64,000 bases of DNA from Odobenus rosmarus divergens (GCF_000321225.1 NW_004450287.1:3259022-3323021), one strand, 5' to 3'. Shown: positions 12,930 to 25,891, numbered from the stretch's first letter. The notes: a model not told the origin generated them from the letters alone. Numbers and translations are program-made.

Positions 12930-13170
12930 TTTTTTTGTTGTTAATTTTTAGCAGTGTTTTGGAATAATTTTAGGTTTATGGGAAAGTTGCAAAGATAATA
13001 AAGGAAATTCTCATATGCCTTTCATTGTTTCCTCTAATGTTAGTTAACATCTTACATAATCATAATACATTGTCAAAACTAAGAAATTAACATTGGTATT
13101 TTATTAACTAAATACAAACTTTATTCAGATATCCATTAATATCCTGTGTCTGCTCCAAGATTCAAGTATA
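12930..13170 (-). mobile_element. Ancient L1M 3' end, antisense
   Basis: TTTTAGGTTTATGGGAAAGT, then GTTAACATCTTACATAATCA and CTAAGAAATTAACATTGG. It shares the layout of the segment at 2860-3060, so both derive from related old L1 3' ends. Confidence 0.65.
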
Positions 13171-13214
13171 TTTCATTTAGACTTGAACCATTTTGAGGAA
13201 GTAGAGTGAGGATT

Positions 13215-13465
13215 TGAGAATGAGATTCATATCAGACAGACTTGGAGATCAAGTTCTAGTAATGACCTGCATAATGTATACTTTCAGACAAGTAGGTTAA
13301 TTACATTGAAACTCCTTTTCTTCATTTTCAAAGCAAATTGATATAGTGATAGTATGTGATAGTATCTAATTCAGAGGCGTGTTGTAAAGACTCAATAAAA
13401 TGATTGGAGTAAACAATTTACACATTGCCTAACATAATCCCTCAATAAATGTTCAATCTCTAGTG
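13215..13465 (+). repeat. MIR SINE relic, near full length
   Basis: MIR order in sense: GACTTGGAGATCAAGTTCTA, CAAGTAGGTTAATTAC, TTCATTTTCAAAGCAAATTG, GTGTTGTAAAGACTCAATAA and CATAATCCCTCAATAAATG. Confidence 0.75.
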
Positions 13466-15389
13466 TGGTCTTAAGGTTTTTTCCTTTTTTTTTTTTTCAC
13501 GAATTTTTAACTATTAGCTTCCAGCTTCCTAAGAGATTTCCAGATCATGCAAAAATTTAAAATCTAAAAAAAAAAAAAAGTTTAAAATCCGGCAGCATAT
13601 AGTAAGATGCAGAACCATGGTATTAAGGTGTTGGGGCTGTGTGCAGCTATTGCCCCATTGATTTGAGAAAATATTCATAATGGTAGCAGGATAAATTGAG
13701 TAAAGCTTTTCAACTGTGCTATGGAAGTGCTGTCCATTAGGGATGTCTATTTTTATACATAATGACATTCAGTGAATGTGCATGAACTGCAAGCAACACT
13801 GGCAAAGTGGACTAGACTGTATAGTCCTATTGTGGTGTTACAGAATTGACAATGTATGGTCCTCACGTACAACAGTGACTTCCTTAGTGATTTGGAGCAT
13901 TCTCTCTTATTGTGTAGTGTGCTACTTAGGTGTTTTAAGAAAGTTGATTTCAAATGCAGCAGAAATTATAGTTTCTGAATGTTTTTAGATAATAGCTTCT
14001 TAAGTAAATCTGAGAAATAAAGGCTTAAATTAAATGGGATTTTGATTTTTTTACTTTATTTATGTTATGTTTTGCCTGCATAAAACCAAAATAAGTAAGG
14101 TTTTTAAAACTTAGTTTTCTAATGGTACACAGAAATGTTACTTAAAATTCCAGAATTTTTTTTAGTCTCACCTCAAACCCAAAATCACATGAGTTCTAAG
14201 AGTCCTTGACTCCTGCTGTGTAAATGTCAATGTTCCTTAGGTCAAAACTGGATAACAAAATGTCATTCTTGCTATTTTATAAATGAAGTTGATGATGGAA
14301 TTTATTCTTTCACACATACTATAGTGTTCTGTTGCAAATTACAAAAAACTTATGAAGTAATTTTAATGTTTAAATATGGACTTGAATTATATCATTTTAT
14401 CAGAGTAAAAACAAAATAATCACATATGATATGGAGAATCACTTGCTGATTGTGATAACTTCATGCTTACTGTGTTTGAAGATTGTTTTATGTGTCTATT
14501 TGAAGGACAATATTGCAAACAATAGATGAAAGTTGCTACTGTAGGAGCGATCTAATAATGGTTGAAGTTAGAGAAAGAAATCATTATTTTATCAAAATAA
14601 CTATTTCATTTATAATTCTAATATAACCACTAAATGAAAGACCAGTCCTTATTTATCTGCAATATTACTATTATGATAGCAATTTATTCAAAGATGCAGT
14701 TACAAGTTGAATCTTGGATTTTGTCCTGAAAATTGTTCTGCATAGTGAATTGTAAGATTGCTGCTCTGAATAAAAATACATTTTGCTTTCCATAAAACTA
14801 GTAGAATTATTTCAGCATAGCTACCAATAATAAATAAATCTAGCTTCTTTTTTTAACTCCTTATTCTTGTTTCATTTTTTTTTGCTTTATCACCATTATA
14901 TACCCTTATTTCATGAAAATCATGACAATGACAATTAAGTCATTCTCAACAACTGAGTAGTGCTTTGAAATAATGGGGAAGGTAGTCAGTCATAAAAGTA
15001 AAAGTAGTATTATGAGGAATCACAGTATCAGGACAAAGAAAGCAGGAATTGGTGAGTTAACTATCTGGAAATAATGCTTTAGGAAGAAATGAAACATGAT
15101 AGTATAAAGAATCGTAAAGAAACACCTAGCTACCTTATATACATTTAATTCACTCCATTATAGTTTGTATATTGGAAACTATCATCTCTAGACTAGGGAA
15201 GGTAGATTACTCATTTACTTTTCTTATATACCTTTGTATTTTTCAAGTCCTACTTTGATAAATTATTGCTTTTGAAAGAAAATAATAATATCAAAGCCAT
15301 TGTCCTTTCAACAAACAGGCATTTGTGATTATCTGTCAGAGATACTTTTGGAAAGACTCTTAAAGTTAGGAAATTGCATTACTTACTTT
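13466..15389. other. Unique DNA, no gene seen
   Basis: The 13600-13990 part is less AT-rich and carries short frames on both strands (13776-13988 plus; 13753-13953 minus) that I cannot assign. The rest is AT-rich with nothing recognised. Confidence 0.5.
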
Positions 15390-15403
15390 AAAAAAAAGTC
15401 TTT

Positions 15404-15603
15404 GGGGGCACCTGGGTGGTTCAGTCGGTTGAGCCCCTACCTTCAGCTCGGGTCATGATCCCAGGGTCCTGGGATCGAGCCCCACATCGGGCTCCCTGCT
15501 CAGCGGGGAGTCTGCTTCTCCCTCTCCCTCTGCAGCTGCCCCTGCTTGTACACTCTCTCTGTTTCAAATGAATGAGTAAAAAAAAAAAAAAAAAAAAATC
15601 TAA
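15404..15603 (+). mobile_element. CAN-SINE, plus strand
   Basis: Head GGGGCACCTGGGTGGTTCAG, CCAGGGTCCTGGGATCGAGC in the body, and a long A-run of over 20. Perfect 14-bp TSD AAAAAAAGTCTTTG at about 15391-15404 and 15604-15617; the last G may belong to either side. Confidence 0.97.
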
Positions 15604-15617
15604 AAAAAAAGTCTTTG

Positions 15618-16199
15618 AATAGTCTGTTTTTTTTTTCTGAATAATTACAACAACAGAAAAAAGAATTTTTTTATGGCAATTAGTGATGCAGTTATTTATT
15701 CATTCATTACTGTATCTAGCATATTAGCATCAGTACTCTACCAAAGGCTGTGGGCACAATGGTTAAAAAAGACAAATCCCCTAGTCCTCAACTTGTTCAC
15801 AATATGGAAGAATGGGGTTATGTGTTTAATAATTTAAAGCATTAAAGTATATAGCCACAATAAAATATATCATACAAATATTGTTTGGTACTTTCTAGCT
15901 TGCTTATACATACATACCAGAAATAAAGATACGATACTCTCTCTAACCTCATTCACACGTACATTTTTTACTCCAGGCAAAACTATAGAGTCAGAAGTCT
16001 TTGAGGGAAACAAGATATGATTAAATGTATAAAGAAGTATAAATCTGATTTTTAGGAAGGAAATAGGAAAAGCAGAACTTGACTATAGCTTATTCACTGA
16101 CATATTTAGAGTACAAGAAACAAAAGGGGAACTGTTAGCCTAGAACACAAGTTTTGGTAGCGCTTACCCAGGTTTGGAATCTCTGACCAGGTCAAATCA
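15618..16199. other. Unique AT-rich DNA, no gene seen
   Basis: Nothing recognised. Confidence 0.55.
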
Positions 16200-16204
16200 T
16201 TCTT

Positions 16205-16375
16205 GCTCCATGCCACTTGTACTTTAGTGTCTTTCTTTCACACTCTGTAAATACGTCATCGTTGTGATGTGCTAGGGCAGGGACTGTATCTCCCTGACTC
16301 TTGCCTGCTGCATCTCTACACTGTAGCACAGTAACTAACAGAGAGTAGGCACTAAGTAAATATTCACTGCTTAAT
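16205..16375 (+). repeat. L2-type LINE relic, sense
   Basis: GGGCAGGGACTGTATCTCCC, then CACAGTAACTAACAGAGAG, then TAGGCACTAAGTAAATATTC match the L2 3' end in sense. Confidence 0.7.
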
Positions 16376-16857
16376 CAGTGAAGTGTCTAGTTACAGTTTG
16401 ATACCATTAGTACTAAAAATTGACTAGATGCTTTCCTTTGCTCTCAATCAGAGCTCACTCACACAAACATGATTAAACTATGTCTCCCTATTGGAATTGT
16501 TCAAGGAGAAAAAAATTTGAAAACCATATCATCTGCTAAATACTTAGATTGAAAGATGTTCTATACATCAAGCACTTCTGAATTTAGTTGATATAAAGCA
16601 GATGGAAAAAAAAATGAAACATCTCTGCTTGCAAAGACGATTAAATCTCGTTTTGAATTTATGGAGTCAAGGGCCAGCTCTGGAAATGTTCTAGCAAAAG
16701 GATTGTCATTCTTGAGAGCCCTGATTCTGATACCAACTGTATCTCACCTTATACTTTTTGGGTCAATATCTATTTTGAGAACCTGAAGAAAGCTCTTGAA
16801 ACTCTTGTTAGGGGAAAAAAACCTGTGCTTATAAATATGTATATATGTACATTTAAG
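16376..16857. other. Unique AT-rich DNA, no gene seen
   Basis: Nothing recognised. Confidence 0.55.
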
Positions 16858-16878
16858 TGTGTGTGTGTGTGTGTGTGT
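16858..16878 (+). repeat. (GT)n microsatellite
   Basis: About ten uninterrupted GT units. Confidence 0.95.
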
Positions 16879-17292
16879 ATGTTTGAAGGGCTTTATAAAT
16901 GTTCTAATTGTAATCTACTGAACATTCCTAATGAAATATCTTAGAAAATATTGTTATCAGAAATGAGGCTAATTATTTTTAAGTTGATGAATTTCCCTTC
17001 AAAAACAATGATGCCACAGGACTGTAAAATACAATGTAAGTGTGAGGTAAGAAAGTTATCTTGTATATTGAGAAACTAAACAAGCCAATGTGAATAATCA
17101 AGAACAAGCATTTTCCATTAGCAAACTCTCCTCTTGCCAGCAGTCAATACCAACTCGAATGGTGATTCAGCTAGAAACAGCTTTTATAGGTTTTATTTAT
17201 TGAATAATACAGATTGCATAGATTAACCTGGAAAAGAAATAATTTAAGTTCAATGAATGTGAAATTTATTAAATAATTTGGGCATAGACAGC
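16879..17292. other. Unique AT-rich DNA, no gene seen
   Basis: Nothing recognised. Confidence 0.55.
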
Positions 17293-17660
17293 TGTTATAG
17301 GCTGAATTTATAAGTTGTTGTCCTAATTTCCAGTACCTCAGGGTGTGATTATATTCAGAAATAAGGTTTTTAAAAGATAAGTAAGGTGAAATGAGGTCAT
17401 ATGGGTAGGGCCCTATCCAATAAGACTGTGTAAGAAGAGGCGATCAGGACAGACACAATGGGGGAAAGATCATTTGAAGACCCAGGGAGAAGAGGGTTGT
17501 CTATAAACCAAGGAGAGGGGCCTTAGAATGAAACCAAACCCTATCAACATTTTGATCTGGGACTTCTAACCTATAGAACTATGAAGAAATAAATTTACTT
17601 TGTTTAAGCTACCCAGTCTGTGGTTCTTTGTTATGGCAGCCCTAGCAAACTAAGATAATA
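17293..17660 (+). mobile_element. Solitary LTR, ERVL-MaLR type
   Basis: Starts TGTTATAGGCTGAAT, then CCAGTACCTCAGGGTGTGAT, AATGAGGTCATATGGG and GATCTGGGACTTCTAACC, with an AATAAA near 17589 and ACCCAGTCTGTGG before GGCAGCCCTAGCAAACTAAG. This is the layout of a common mammalian MaLR LTR. No internal coding sequence is attached. The copy at 55535-55905 is from the same family. Subfamily not assigned. Confidence 0.7.
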
Positions 17661-17705
17661 GCCTTTCCTTTTTCAGATGAATAAACTGTTAAAGAAATAA
17701 TCATT

Positions 17706-17890
17706 TTCGAGACGCCTGGGTGGCTCAGATGGTTAAGCGTCTGCCTTCGGCTCAGGTCATGACCCCAGGGTCCTGGGATCGAGTCCTGCATCGGGCTCCT
17801 TGATCAGCGGGGAGCCTGCTTCTCCCTCTGCCTACAGCTCCCCCTGCTTGTGCTCTCTCTCTCTCTGACAAATAAGTAAAATCTTAAAAA
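17706..17890 (+). mobile_element. CAN-SINE, plus strand
   Basis: Head GACGCCTGGGTGGCTCAG, body CCCCAGGGTCCTGGGATCGA, CT run, tail AAGTAAAATCTTAAAAA. TSD AAATAATCATT at 17695-17705 and 17891-17901, exact. Begins just after the LTR. Confidence 0.97.
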
Positions 17891-17901
17891 AAATAATCAT
17901 T

Positions 17902-18784
17902 ATGAATATTAATAGAGAATCATTACGTGATTTGATCTATCTCTTCAGATATTTTAGGAATCAGCCTAACATGTGCTTGCTTTTGATGGAATAGTTACAA
18001 ATTGTGAACAATGTTAAATTCTACTCCCCAATCGTAGTACATGTATCTATCCAACAACCCCTCCTAAGAATCTGAGGAATATGGTTGATCCTTTCTTTCA
18101 TTGTGATGGATTCCTTTACAGTGGCAGGTTTCCCTTGAATACAATAACCAGAAACATGCTGAGAAATGGAAAAGGAGGTTTATTTCTCTAACCAAGGGAA
18201 TAGCTTTCTTTGTGCAAGGGAAAGGCAAAATATTACCATAGAAATTGACTAGAAAAGATTGCTAACCTTCTTTAAAGTCTCAAAACTACTTTCTTCACTA
18301 TTTTCTTGCAAATCTTTCAGACAAGGGGGAATAAGGAGAACTTTATTGGTTTGCAATTTTTCTTTAGATTTGCCACTTTGTGTTGTTTTAAGTCTGTCCT
18401 CTAACTTATTTATGAAGGTGTCTTGAATTATTTGTATCATTCCATTTGCCTACAGTCTACTCACATTATTTCAAGGTTAGTCTCTCTGAATTCATTAATG
18501 TTTGTGTTCAGAATAATCATTTTTGATTTCCCAGTTGTAGTCAGAGGCTGTAGCATTTCTTAATGTCTTATTGTTTCACATTTCTCTAAGTTTTATTTTT
18601 TTTTAAGTAACTGCTAAAGAGGTTGAAAATAGCAATGATTACAGGCTTTTCTAACACTGTTTATCACTTAAGAAAACATCTTCAGCTACCAGACATTCCA
18701 GTTACTTTATATTCCCTTCAAGGAGTATATTCCGAAGAATATTTTATCAAGTTTCCAAATAGATTGAAAATCTACATTTAAAGT
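17902..18784. other. Unique DNA, no gene seen
   Basis: Nothing recognised; a minus-strand frame at 18249-18440 has no support. Confidence 0.55.
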
Positions 18785-18910
18785 TTAATCCATGAATTGA
18801 TTTAACAAATATTTACTGAATACCATTTTTTTGCATGAGGTACCGGGTCATCAACTAGGAACGGAGGAAAAGTATCCCGGTCTCTGCCCTCAAAGAACAA
18901 AATAACAGAA
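18785..18910 (-). repeat. L2-type relic, antisense
   Basis: TTTAACAAATATTTACTGAA, ACCGGGTCATCAACTAGGAA and CGGTCTCTGCCCTCAAAG follow the complement of the L2 3' end. Confidence 0.65.
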
Positions 18911-21288
18911 AGACAACAACAAATTGGCTGCCAGTATTTTCAATTATGGTGTAACTCTTGAATTGTGTCACACCATTGAAATATAGAAAGTGACTTTTCC
19001 TCAGTTGTCCCTTTAACCTTTTGTTATTAACATTATGAGCTTTCATAAAAGTAGCCCGATTTAGAGTTGTCTTGATTTTCAAAGTATTTGCAGCATAAAT
19101 ACTCTAGTTTCACTATAGTTGCTTGATATATAATCATAATAACATTTACTTCCTTCATGGAAAAATGGAGAATATAATGCCTATCTTGTGGACTTTTATT
19201 TGGGATAAATGATATAATATGTGTGTATATGAATATATGTGTGTGTGTGTTCCTGCACATTCACACAGTATATAAATGATGCTCTGGTAAATGTTTAGCA
19301 ACAAACTCTCTAGGAGAAAAAAACCCTGATAATGTAGTATTACTGATTTTCACGGTATTAGAACTCAACATGACTGATTTCAAGTTATCAATGTGACATC
19401 TACCAGCTCACAAAATCTCTAGAAATCTAACAGTTGGCTTTGGGGATCCAGTATAAGCCAGGTCTAACACAACACTGCCCTATGATGTAGCTACTTAATA
19501 CCATTGTGACACCCTAGAGGTTTGACAAATGGTAGTTTTTTTTATTCATGTCCAAATTATGTACATGTTTGAGAAGAAAAGATACACTAAAAGTTATCTA
19601 TTCTTTGTTTATTAATTATGATATGAAATAGGAGATTCTTTTCTGGTTACTCCCAACAATGGTTCCTTATAATGGAGGGGGTGGGTGTGGGGTGGAGAGC
19701 ATTACAAAAACATATTTTTCAATGATTAAAAATAATGTGAAAATGTTCTCAATCCTTGAAGAGTGCAAAGTTGATAGATATTCAATCACAGCTGTACTTA
19801 TTATTAAGTATAATTCCCAGCCAAAAAAAAAAAAGTTTTAGCAGAGTTTAGTTTTTTCTTTTTATAAAGAAAGATTTTATAAAGATTTATAAAATCTTTT
19901 CCCAAGATTTTATACTCTACCCTTTTCTAAGTGCCATATGAAACAGGTTATTTGTTAGAACCATTTGATAACATCATCAGTAGTACAAACACCATTGTAT
20001 ATAGTTATATGGCTAGAAGAAGGATGGGCATTTGAGTTTATGTTCAAGCAGATACAAAGTAATAGTAACAAGACTTCATGTAAGAAACAGGCTGGGTAGG
20101 AGGCAGAGTCAAAGAAAAACTGACAATTAAGAAAGAGAAAACTGTAGGGGAAAAGACAACCTAATTATTTTATCTTGGGACTTTGTTTTCCTTAAAAATA
20201 TGCTTGGAAAAAATTCTAAACTAAAAGAAGCCAACAGGCCATGTGGAGAAAACTGTATTGTTATCCCTTCAAGATACACTTGTGTGTTTATAAATATGTG
20301 GGTAATAGGAATGAGGTGAAGAGGTTTCTGCTAACAGAGAGCCAGTTTGGCTTCCAAGCTATAAACTTTTTCTGGCAGATTTAATAGAAGCAGAGGTTAG
20401 CAATTTAAAGTTTTTCATCGTGTGGAAAAAGTCAATCCAAAATCCTGTACTGGGTTGGGAGAGGACCATTGGAACATGGCAGGGCAGCAGGGAGCAGATC
20501 ACGTGTTAGGTAGGTCTCAGTTTGTAGATTTCCTTCTCACAAACATATTCCCTGAACTACTTAGTCAGGTGTCCCTCATATATGGACCCATATAAGTCCT
20601 GTATTTATTGCTCTCATTGCATTGATTAAACTATTAAGATTACCTTTTAAATAGTGTGTGTCCTGTGTTGGAATGAATTCCTGGGGAGAATAAGGTTGCA
20701 CATGTGAGTATGGATGGAGGTTGTTTCTAAACAAGATTTGAGTAGACAGGTCAGTAGAAAGTCTTAAAATGCAGCTCTCTTCTCCCCACGTTACCTTGTG
20801 GTGTTCATTATCTCTCTCTTTGTAAATATATGCAGCCATTAAAGCTCATGTCTGGGAGATAATAGGACAGCACAAATCTCTGTCAGGGTGAGGAGTTGAT
20901 GAAAAAGGTATTGCCCTTAAGCATTCATTTCGGTATTGTGTTCCCCTAGAACCCAGGGCTCATGTATTAAAATTTAAGTGCCTTATCTACTCTCCTTCCT
21001 GCTTCTTCCTCATGGTCTAAAGGCAAAACCCTATCCTAAGGTTTTGACTGATAGAGTAATGAGCAATAGTTCTCTGATGCCTGGGACACACTGCCTGAAA
21101 GACTATGCTTTAGCACTTCTTAACTCACTGGAAGGGACAAAAGCTAGACTACGCTCTCTTTTAACCCTTGCATGACATTTACCATTTACAAAGTAACTGA
21201 TGCCTTAAGGAAATGTGAGCTCACACCCAAAAATCCTAGACAGACATTTCTGGAGTGTAACCAATGTATGAAAGACACATATGCCAAT
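18911..21288. other. Unique DNA, no gene seen
   Basis: About 2.4 kb with no recognised repeat apart from a short TG patch near 19240. Several short frames on both strands lack any family resemblance. Confidence 0.55.
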
Positions 21289-22035
<747 letters not shown>

Positions 22036-22055
22036 AAGATAATAATTGATAGAGT
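22036..22055 (+). repeat. Right TSD of the RPL10A retrocopy
   Basis: AAGATAATAATTGATAGAGT follows the poly(A) tract of the retrocopy and matches 21289-21308 at 19 of 20 positions. Confidence 0.93.
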
Positions 22056-22112
22056 TAACTAAAGAGATGAAAGAAAAATTTAAAATAAGTGTATCTGATG
22101 TATAAAATTGTT

Positions 22113-22286
22113 GGGGCGCCTGGGTGGCTCAGTTGGTTAAGCATCTGCCTTCGGCTCAGGGCATGATCTCAGGGTCCTGGGATCAAGCCCCACATCAGGC
22201 TGTGGGAGCCTGCTTTCTCTTTCCCTCTGCCCCTCCCCCGCTCAGCTCATGCTCTCTCTCTCTCAAATAAATAAACAAAGTCTTAA
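22113..22286 (+). mobile_element. CAN-SINE, plus strand
   Basis: Head GGGGCGCCTGGGTGGCTCAG. The body has lost the GCTCCCTGCTCAGC segment (CAGGCTGTGGGAGCCTGC), then a CT run and AATAAACAAAGTCTT tail. TSD AAAATTGTT at 22104-22112 and 22287-22295. It lies under 60 bp past the RPL10A retrocopy. Confidence 0.96.
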
Positions 22287-22401
22287 AAAATTGTTTAAAA
22301 AACACAATAAATGGATATATATCAAAGAAGGTATAACTTATCTTGGATATTCTCTTTTTTCCCTCTTCTAGATCCACTGTCCAATTATCCATCTTGTTCT
22401 T

Positions 22402-22601
22402 TTTTAATAAAGTTTTTTTTAAGATTTTTATTTATTTACTGAGAGAGAGAATGGTAGAGAGCATGAGAGGGAGGAAGGTCAGAGGGAGAAGCAGACTCCC
22501 TGCTGAGCAGGGAGCCCAATGCGGGACTCGATCCTGGGACTCCAGGATCATGACCTGAGCCAAAGGCACTCGCTCAACCCGACTGAGGCACCCAGGCGCC
22601 C
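22402..22601 (-). mobile_element. CAN-SINE, minus strand
   Basis: Antisense tail AAGATTTTTATTTATTTACT, body CGATCCTGGGACTCCAGGAT, head complement CACCCAGGCGCC. Perfect 16-bp TSD TATCCATCTTGTTCTT at 22386-22401 and 22602-22617. Carries the GGAGTCC-type body variant. Confidence 0.98.
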
Positions 22602-22617
22602 TATCCATCTTGTTCTT

Positions 22618-23303
22618 ATGCCATGAATTATACCTCAAGAAAAAAATCCTGCCTTCCTACTTTTTGTCAGAATCAGTCAATGGGTTGCACTTTGGGAGAT
22701 CAGAGAAAGAAGAGATCATTCATTAACCCTGCCCCCACCTCAGAAAATGATCCCTTTATTAAACCCTTTTTAGTCACCCTTTTTGTAGGTGCACTTATTT
22801 GCTTCTTAGATTCTGACCAATATAATATTCAGTATCATCAGAAGCCCAGGAAACAGGCCTTGAAAATAAAGTTTTGAGATTGAAATGTTACATGTATGAA
22901 GAGTTGCATACATTACGTCCTTACCCGAGGCAAATGGAAAACTACAAACCATTCACATTGCGGAATGAGAAGTGCAGGTGCAGGGCAGTGTGGGGCGAGA
23001 ACTGTGGCTGAGGCACTTAGGTGCTATTTTTCAAAGACTGTGGCTTATTGCAACATACCCTAGAAAGAGTACCTAGAGTAAAAGCAAGTGAACGTCATGA
23101 TGGCTTTATGACTGCTTTGATAGTCTGGTTATCTCCTGTACCTGTGGGATAGGTTTGGCTGAGGATTATTAGTCTGGGATTGTTAACTAAAGCCCTAAGT
23201 CAACAGGGGACTAACGTCAAAGAGGATAAAATAGCAGGTATTTGTCAGTGTTAAATGTTAATATGTGTTTGAGTCATTGGTATCTCTCAATAGTCTGAAT
23301 GCC
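22618..23303. other. Unique DNA, no gene seen
   Basis: Nothing recognised; an open frame at 22623-22877 has no family resemblance. Confidence 0.55.
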
Positions 23304-23319
23304 AAGATTCTTCATTTCT

Positions 23320-23727
23320 TTTTCTTTAAGATTTTATTTATTTATTTGAGGGCGCCTGGGTGGCTCAGTCGTTAAGCGTCTGCCTTCGGCTCAGGTCATG
23401 ATCCCAGGGTCCTGGGATGGAGTCCCGCATCGGGCTCCCTGCTCCACGGGGAGCCTGCTTCTCCCTCTCCCACTCCCCCTGCTTGTGTTCCCTCTCTCGC
23501 TGTGTCTCTCTCTGTCAAATTAAAAAAATAAAATCTTTAAAAAAAAAAGATTTTATTTATTCATTTGAGAGAGAGACAGAAGACAAGCAGGGGAAGAAGC
23601 AGAGGGAGAGGGACAAGCAGACCCCCGCTGAGCTGGGAGCCTGATAATGGGGCTTGATCTCAGGACCTGGAGATCATGACCTGAGCTGAAGGCAGATACT
23701 TAACCATCTGAATCACCCAGGTGCCCA
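23320..23727 (-). mobile_element. CAN-SINE, minus strand, host of a nested SINE
   Basis: Antisense SINE whose tail (near 23328-23350) is separated from its body (23570-23727) by a plus-strand SINE. The body reads GACCTGGAGATCATGACCTG and ends CACCCAGGTGCCC. TSD AAGATTCTTCATTTCT at 23304-23319 and 23728-23743 is exact and brackets the whole composite. Confidence 0.96.
23351..23546 (+). mobile_element. CAN-SINE, plus strand, nested
   Basis: Head GGCGCCTGGGTGGCTCAGTC with GTTAAGCGTCTGCC, then CCACTCCCCCTGCTTGTG and TCGCTGTGTCTC in the middle, and tail AAAATCTTT-A(n). Its 23-bp TSD (23328-23350 and 23547-23569, one mismatch) is the T-rich antisense tail of the host SINE. Younger than the host. 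Confidence 0.97.
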
Positions 23728-23743
23728 AAGATTCTTCATTTCT

Positions 23744-25217
23744 AAGAAGATCCCAGGGATTATCAATGTTCCTGATGTACAAATTGCAAAATTATAAAGA
23801 AAAGAGCCCAAAAGTTCAGAAAGTAGGGAATGTTGAATTGGAACTATCATGTGCAATCTGCTCAGCTTCTCCTTCCCTAATCATACCTTCCAGGAGGTTT
23901 GCAAGAAACAGGTCCTTCAACATGGTATTTAAAAAAAAAAAAAAGCAAAAGCTTTGTGAATGAAACAAAGATGCTGCACTGAATTTGAATTCCCTAATTG
24001 CAGTGAGGACACAGAAAAGTAGAGTCCGGATGGCTGCATTTGACCAGTGAAAACAAGTCATAGGGCAGAATCTTTTGACTTAATGGGGATTTATGGTGAT
24101 GCCTATTTGATCATAGAGTCTATAGACGTGAACTAGATGAGAAGTCTAGAAAGGTACTGTTGGCATATATTAGTAGGAGAATAGGTTGGGCGGGGGAGGG
24201 ACAGACCTCTAGCTGAAATCAACTTCTTACTCAGTTTCCAGATATAAGTAGGACCTGAAGCCCCTTGATTGACTAGGGGGTCATGTCCCTCTGATAATTC
24301 TGACACATGTCAAGACATACATGATGTAAAATTATATGAATCTTTCACCAAACTTTCTCTAGAAGGACCAGTGGCTATTTACTAAAGTGACTTTGTACTA
24401 GGGCTAGGAAAATCCCTCTGACTTTCTGAGCAATAATAGATAATGGCTCTACTATGGTTAGCTCCTGGAGGCCTAGTGTTAGATTTTAGGTCTTGGCCAA
24501 CATGTACCTCAGTTTATATAGTAGGACAAAAAAGCCTATCCCTGTATTATTTCTCCAGTTCCAGAAATTGCAGATAGACACACACACACAAACACACAAT
24601 CTTTGCACTCTTTGCTTTACACTTTTGCAATTTGCAGATCAGCAACATTGATAACCCTTGGGATCTTGTTAGAAATGAAGAATCTTGACATTCAGACTAC
24701 TGACAGCTACTGGCGATTCATATGTGTATAAATATATGCCTAATTTCTGGAACTGGGGAAATAATAAAGGGATAGGCTTTATTTAAGATAAATATGTATT
24801 TCACATGTATATATGATCTGAATATATTACCTGGTATGATTCCCTCATTGGTAACTTGACCCATGGAGAGAGAAGACCACAATGAAAGCCCCTGGAAGAG
24901 TTGTATATTCACCCACTGACAACTTTTGCATTCTTATTTAACTTGATTTTTTTTGTAGGTTCAAACAAAAGATGAAACTTTGGAATGACTATGAATTATC
25001 GTATACCTTAATCAGGAAGTGATGCTAATATCAGCTGCCATTCCAGATTTTGTTTCTTTCCTGGAGAAAATCAGTGAACCCTTTCTATGCTACTATTGGC
25101 CTAGAAATTACGTGGTTTTTAATTTCAACCAGCAAAGAAAATCAGAAACAATTTGTTTACTTGTGCTAGGGATTGCAGTGCATCTTTACTATTGCACCCA
25201 TTTTTACAGGGCCGGTG
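23744..25217. other. Unique DNA, no gene seen
   Basis: Contains a short CA repeat at about 24576-24598. Frames at 23721-24061 and 24718-24912 have no support. Confidence 0.55.
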
Positions 25218-25233
25218 AAACTTCATCATTTTT

Positions 25234-25451
25234 TTTTAAATTTTATTATGTTATGTTAATCATTTTTTTAAAGATTTTATTTATTTTTTTGACAGGGAGA
25301 GACACAGCGAGAGAAGAAACACAAGCAGGGGGAGAGGGAGAAGCAGGCCCCCCGCGGAGCAGGGAGCCCGATGTGGGGCTCGATCCCAGGACCCTGGGAT
25401 CGTGACCTGAGCTGAAGGCAGATGCTTAATGACTGAGCGACCCATGCGCCC
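25234..25451 (-). mobile_element. CAN-SINE joined to an L1 3' tail (chimera)
   Basis: 25265-25451 is an antisense SINE (AAAGATTTTATTTATT ... CCCATGCGCCC). Between its tail and the left TSD lies TTTTATTATGTTATGTTAAT (about 25240-25260), which is the complement of the carnivoran L1 3' terminus also seen near 56475-56495. One TSD encloses both: 25218-25233 and 25452-25468, differing by one inserted C. The body is of the GTGTCTC/CAAGCAGGGGGAG type, as at 23351. Confidence 0.8.
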
Positions 25452-25563
25452 AAACCTTCATCATTTTTGATCAAAAGAAACCATTCTGGTCACAGAAGTG
25501 GACATAGTAGCAATTACATTAATGTTAATTTATTGTCTTTCTTCCCTTGCCTCCAATCATGTA

Positions 25564-25891
25564 CATTTGACCCTCCACCAATAGGAGTTTGAACTGCACA
25601 GGTCCACTTGTACAGGGATTTTTTTTATAGTATAGTAGTATAAATGTATTTTCTCTTCTTTGTGACTTTTAATAACATTTTCTTTTCTCTAACTTACTTT
25701 ATTGTAAGAATGCAGTATATAATACAGTATACAAAATATGTGTTTATCGACTCTTCATGTTACTGGTAAGGCTTCTGGTCAAGGATAGGCTATTAGTAGT
25801 TAAGTTTTGGGGTAGTCAAAAATTACACACAGATTTTTTTACTCTACCTGGGTCAGCACCCCTAACCCTTGTGTTGTTCACAGGTCAGCTG
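25564..25891 (+). mobile_element. MER2-like Tigger/pogo DNA transposon
   Basis: Terminal inverted repeats CATTTGACCCTCCACC and the complementary GTTCACAGGTCAGCTG, flanked by TA (25562-25563 and 25892-25893), the expected TcMar target duplication. Internal landmarks are GTTTGAACTGCACAGGTCCA, TTACTTTATTGTAAGAATGC and TATTAGTAGTTAAGTTTTGG. At 328 bp it fits a nonautonomous MER2-class element. No transposase. Family name from memory of the consensus. Confidence 0.82.
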
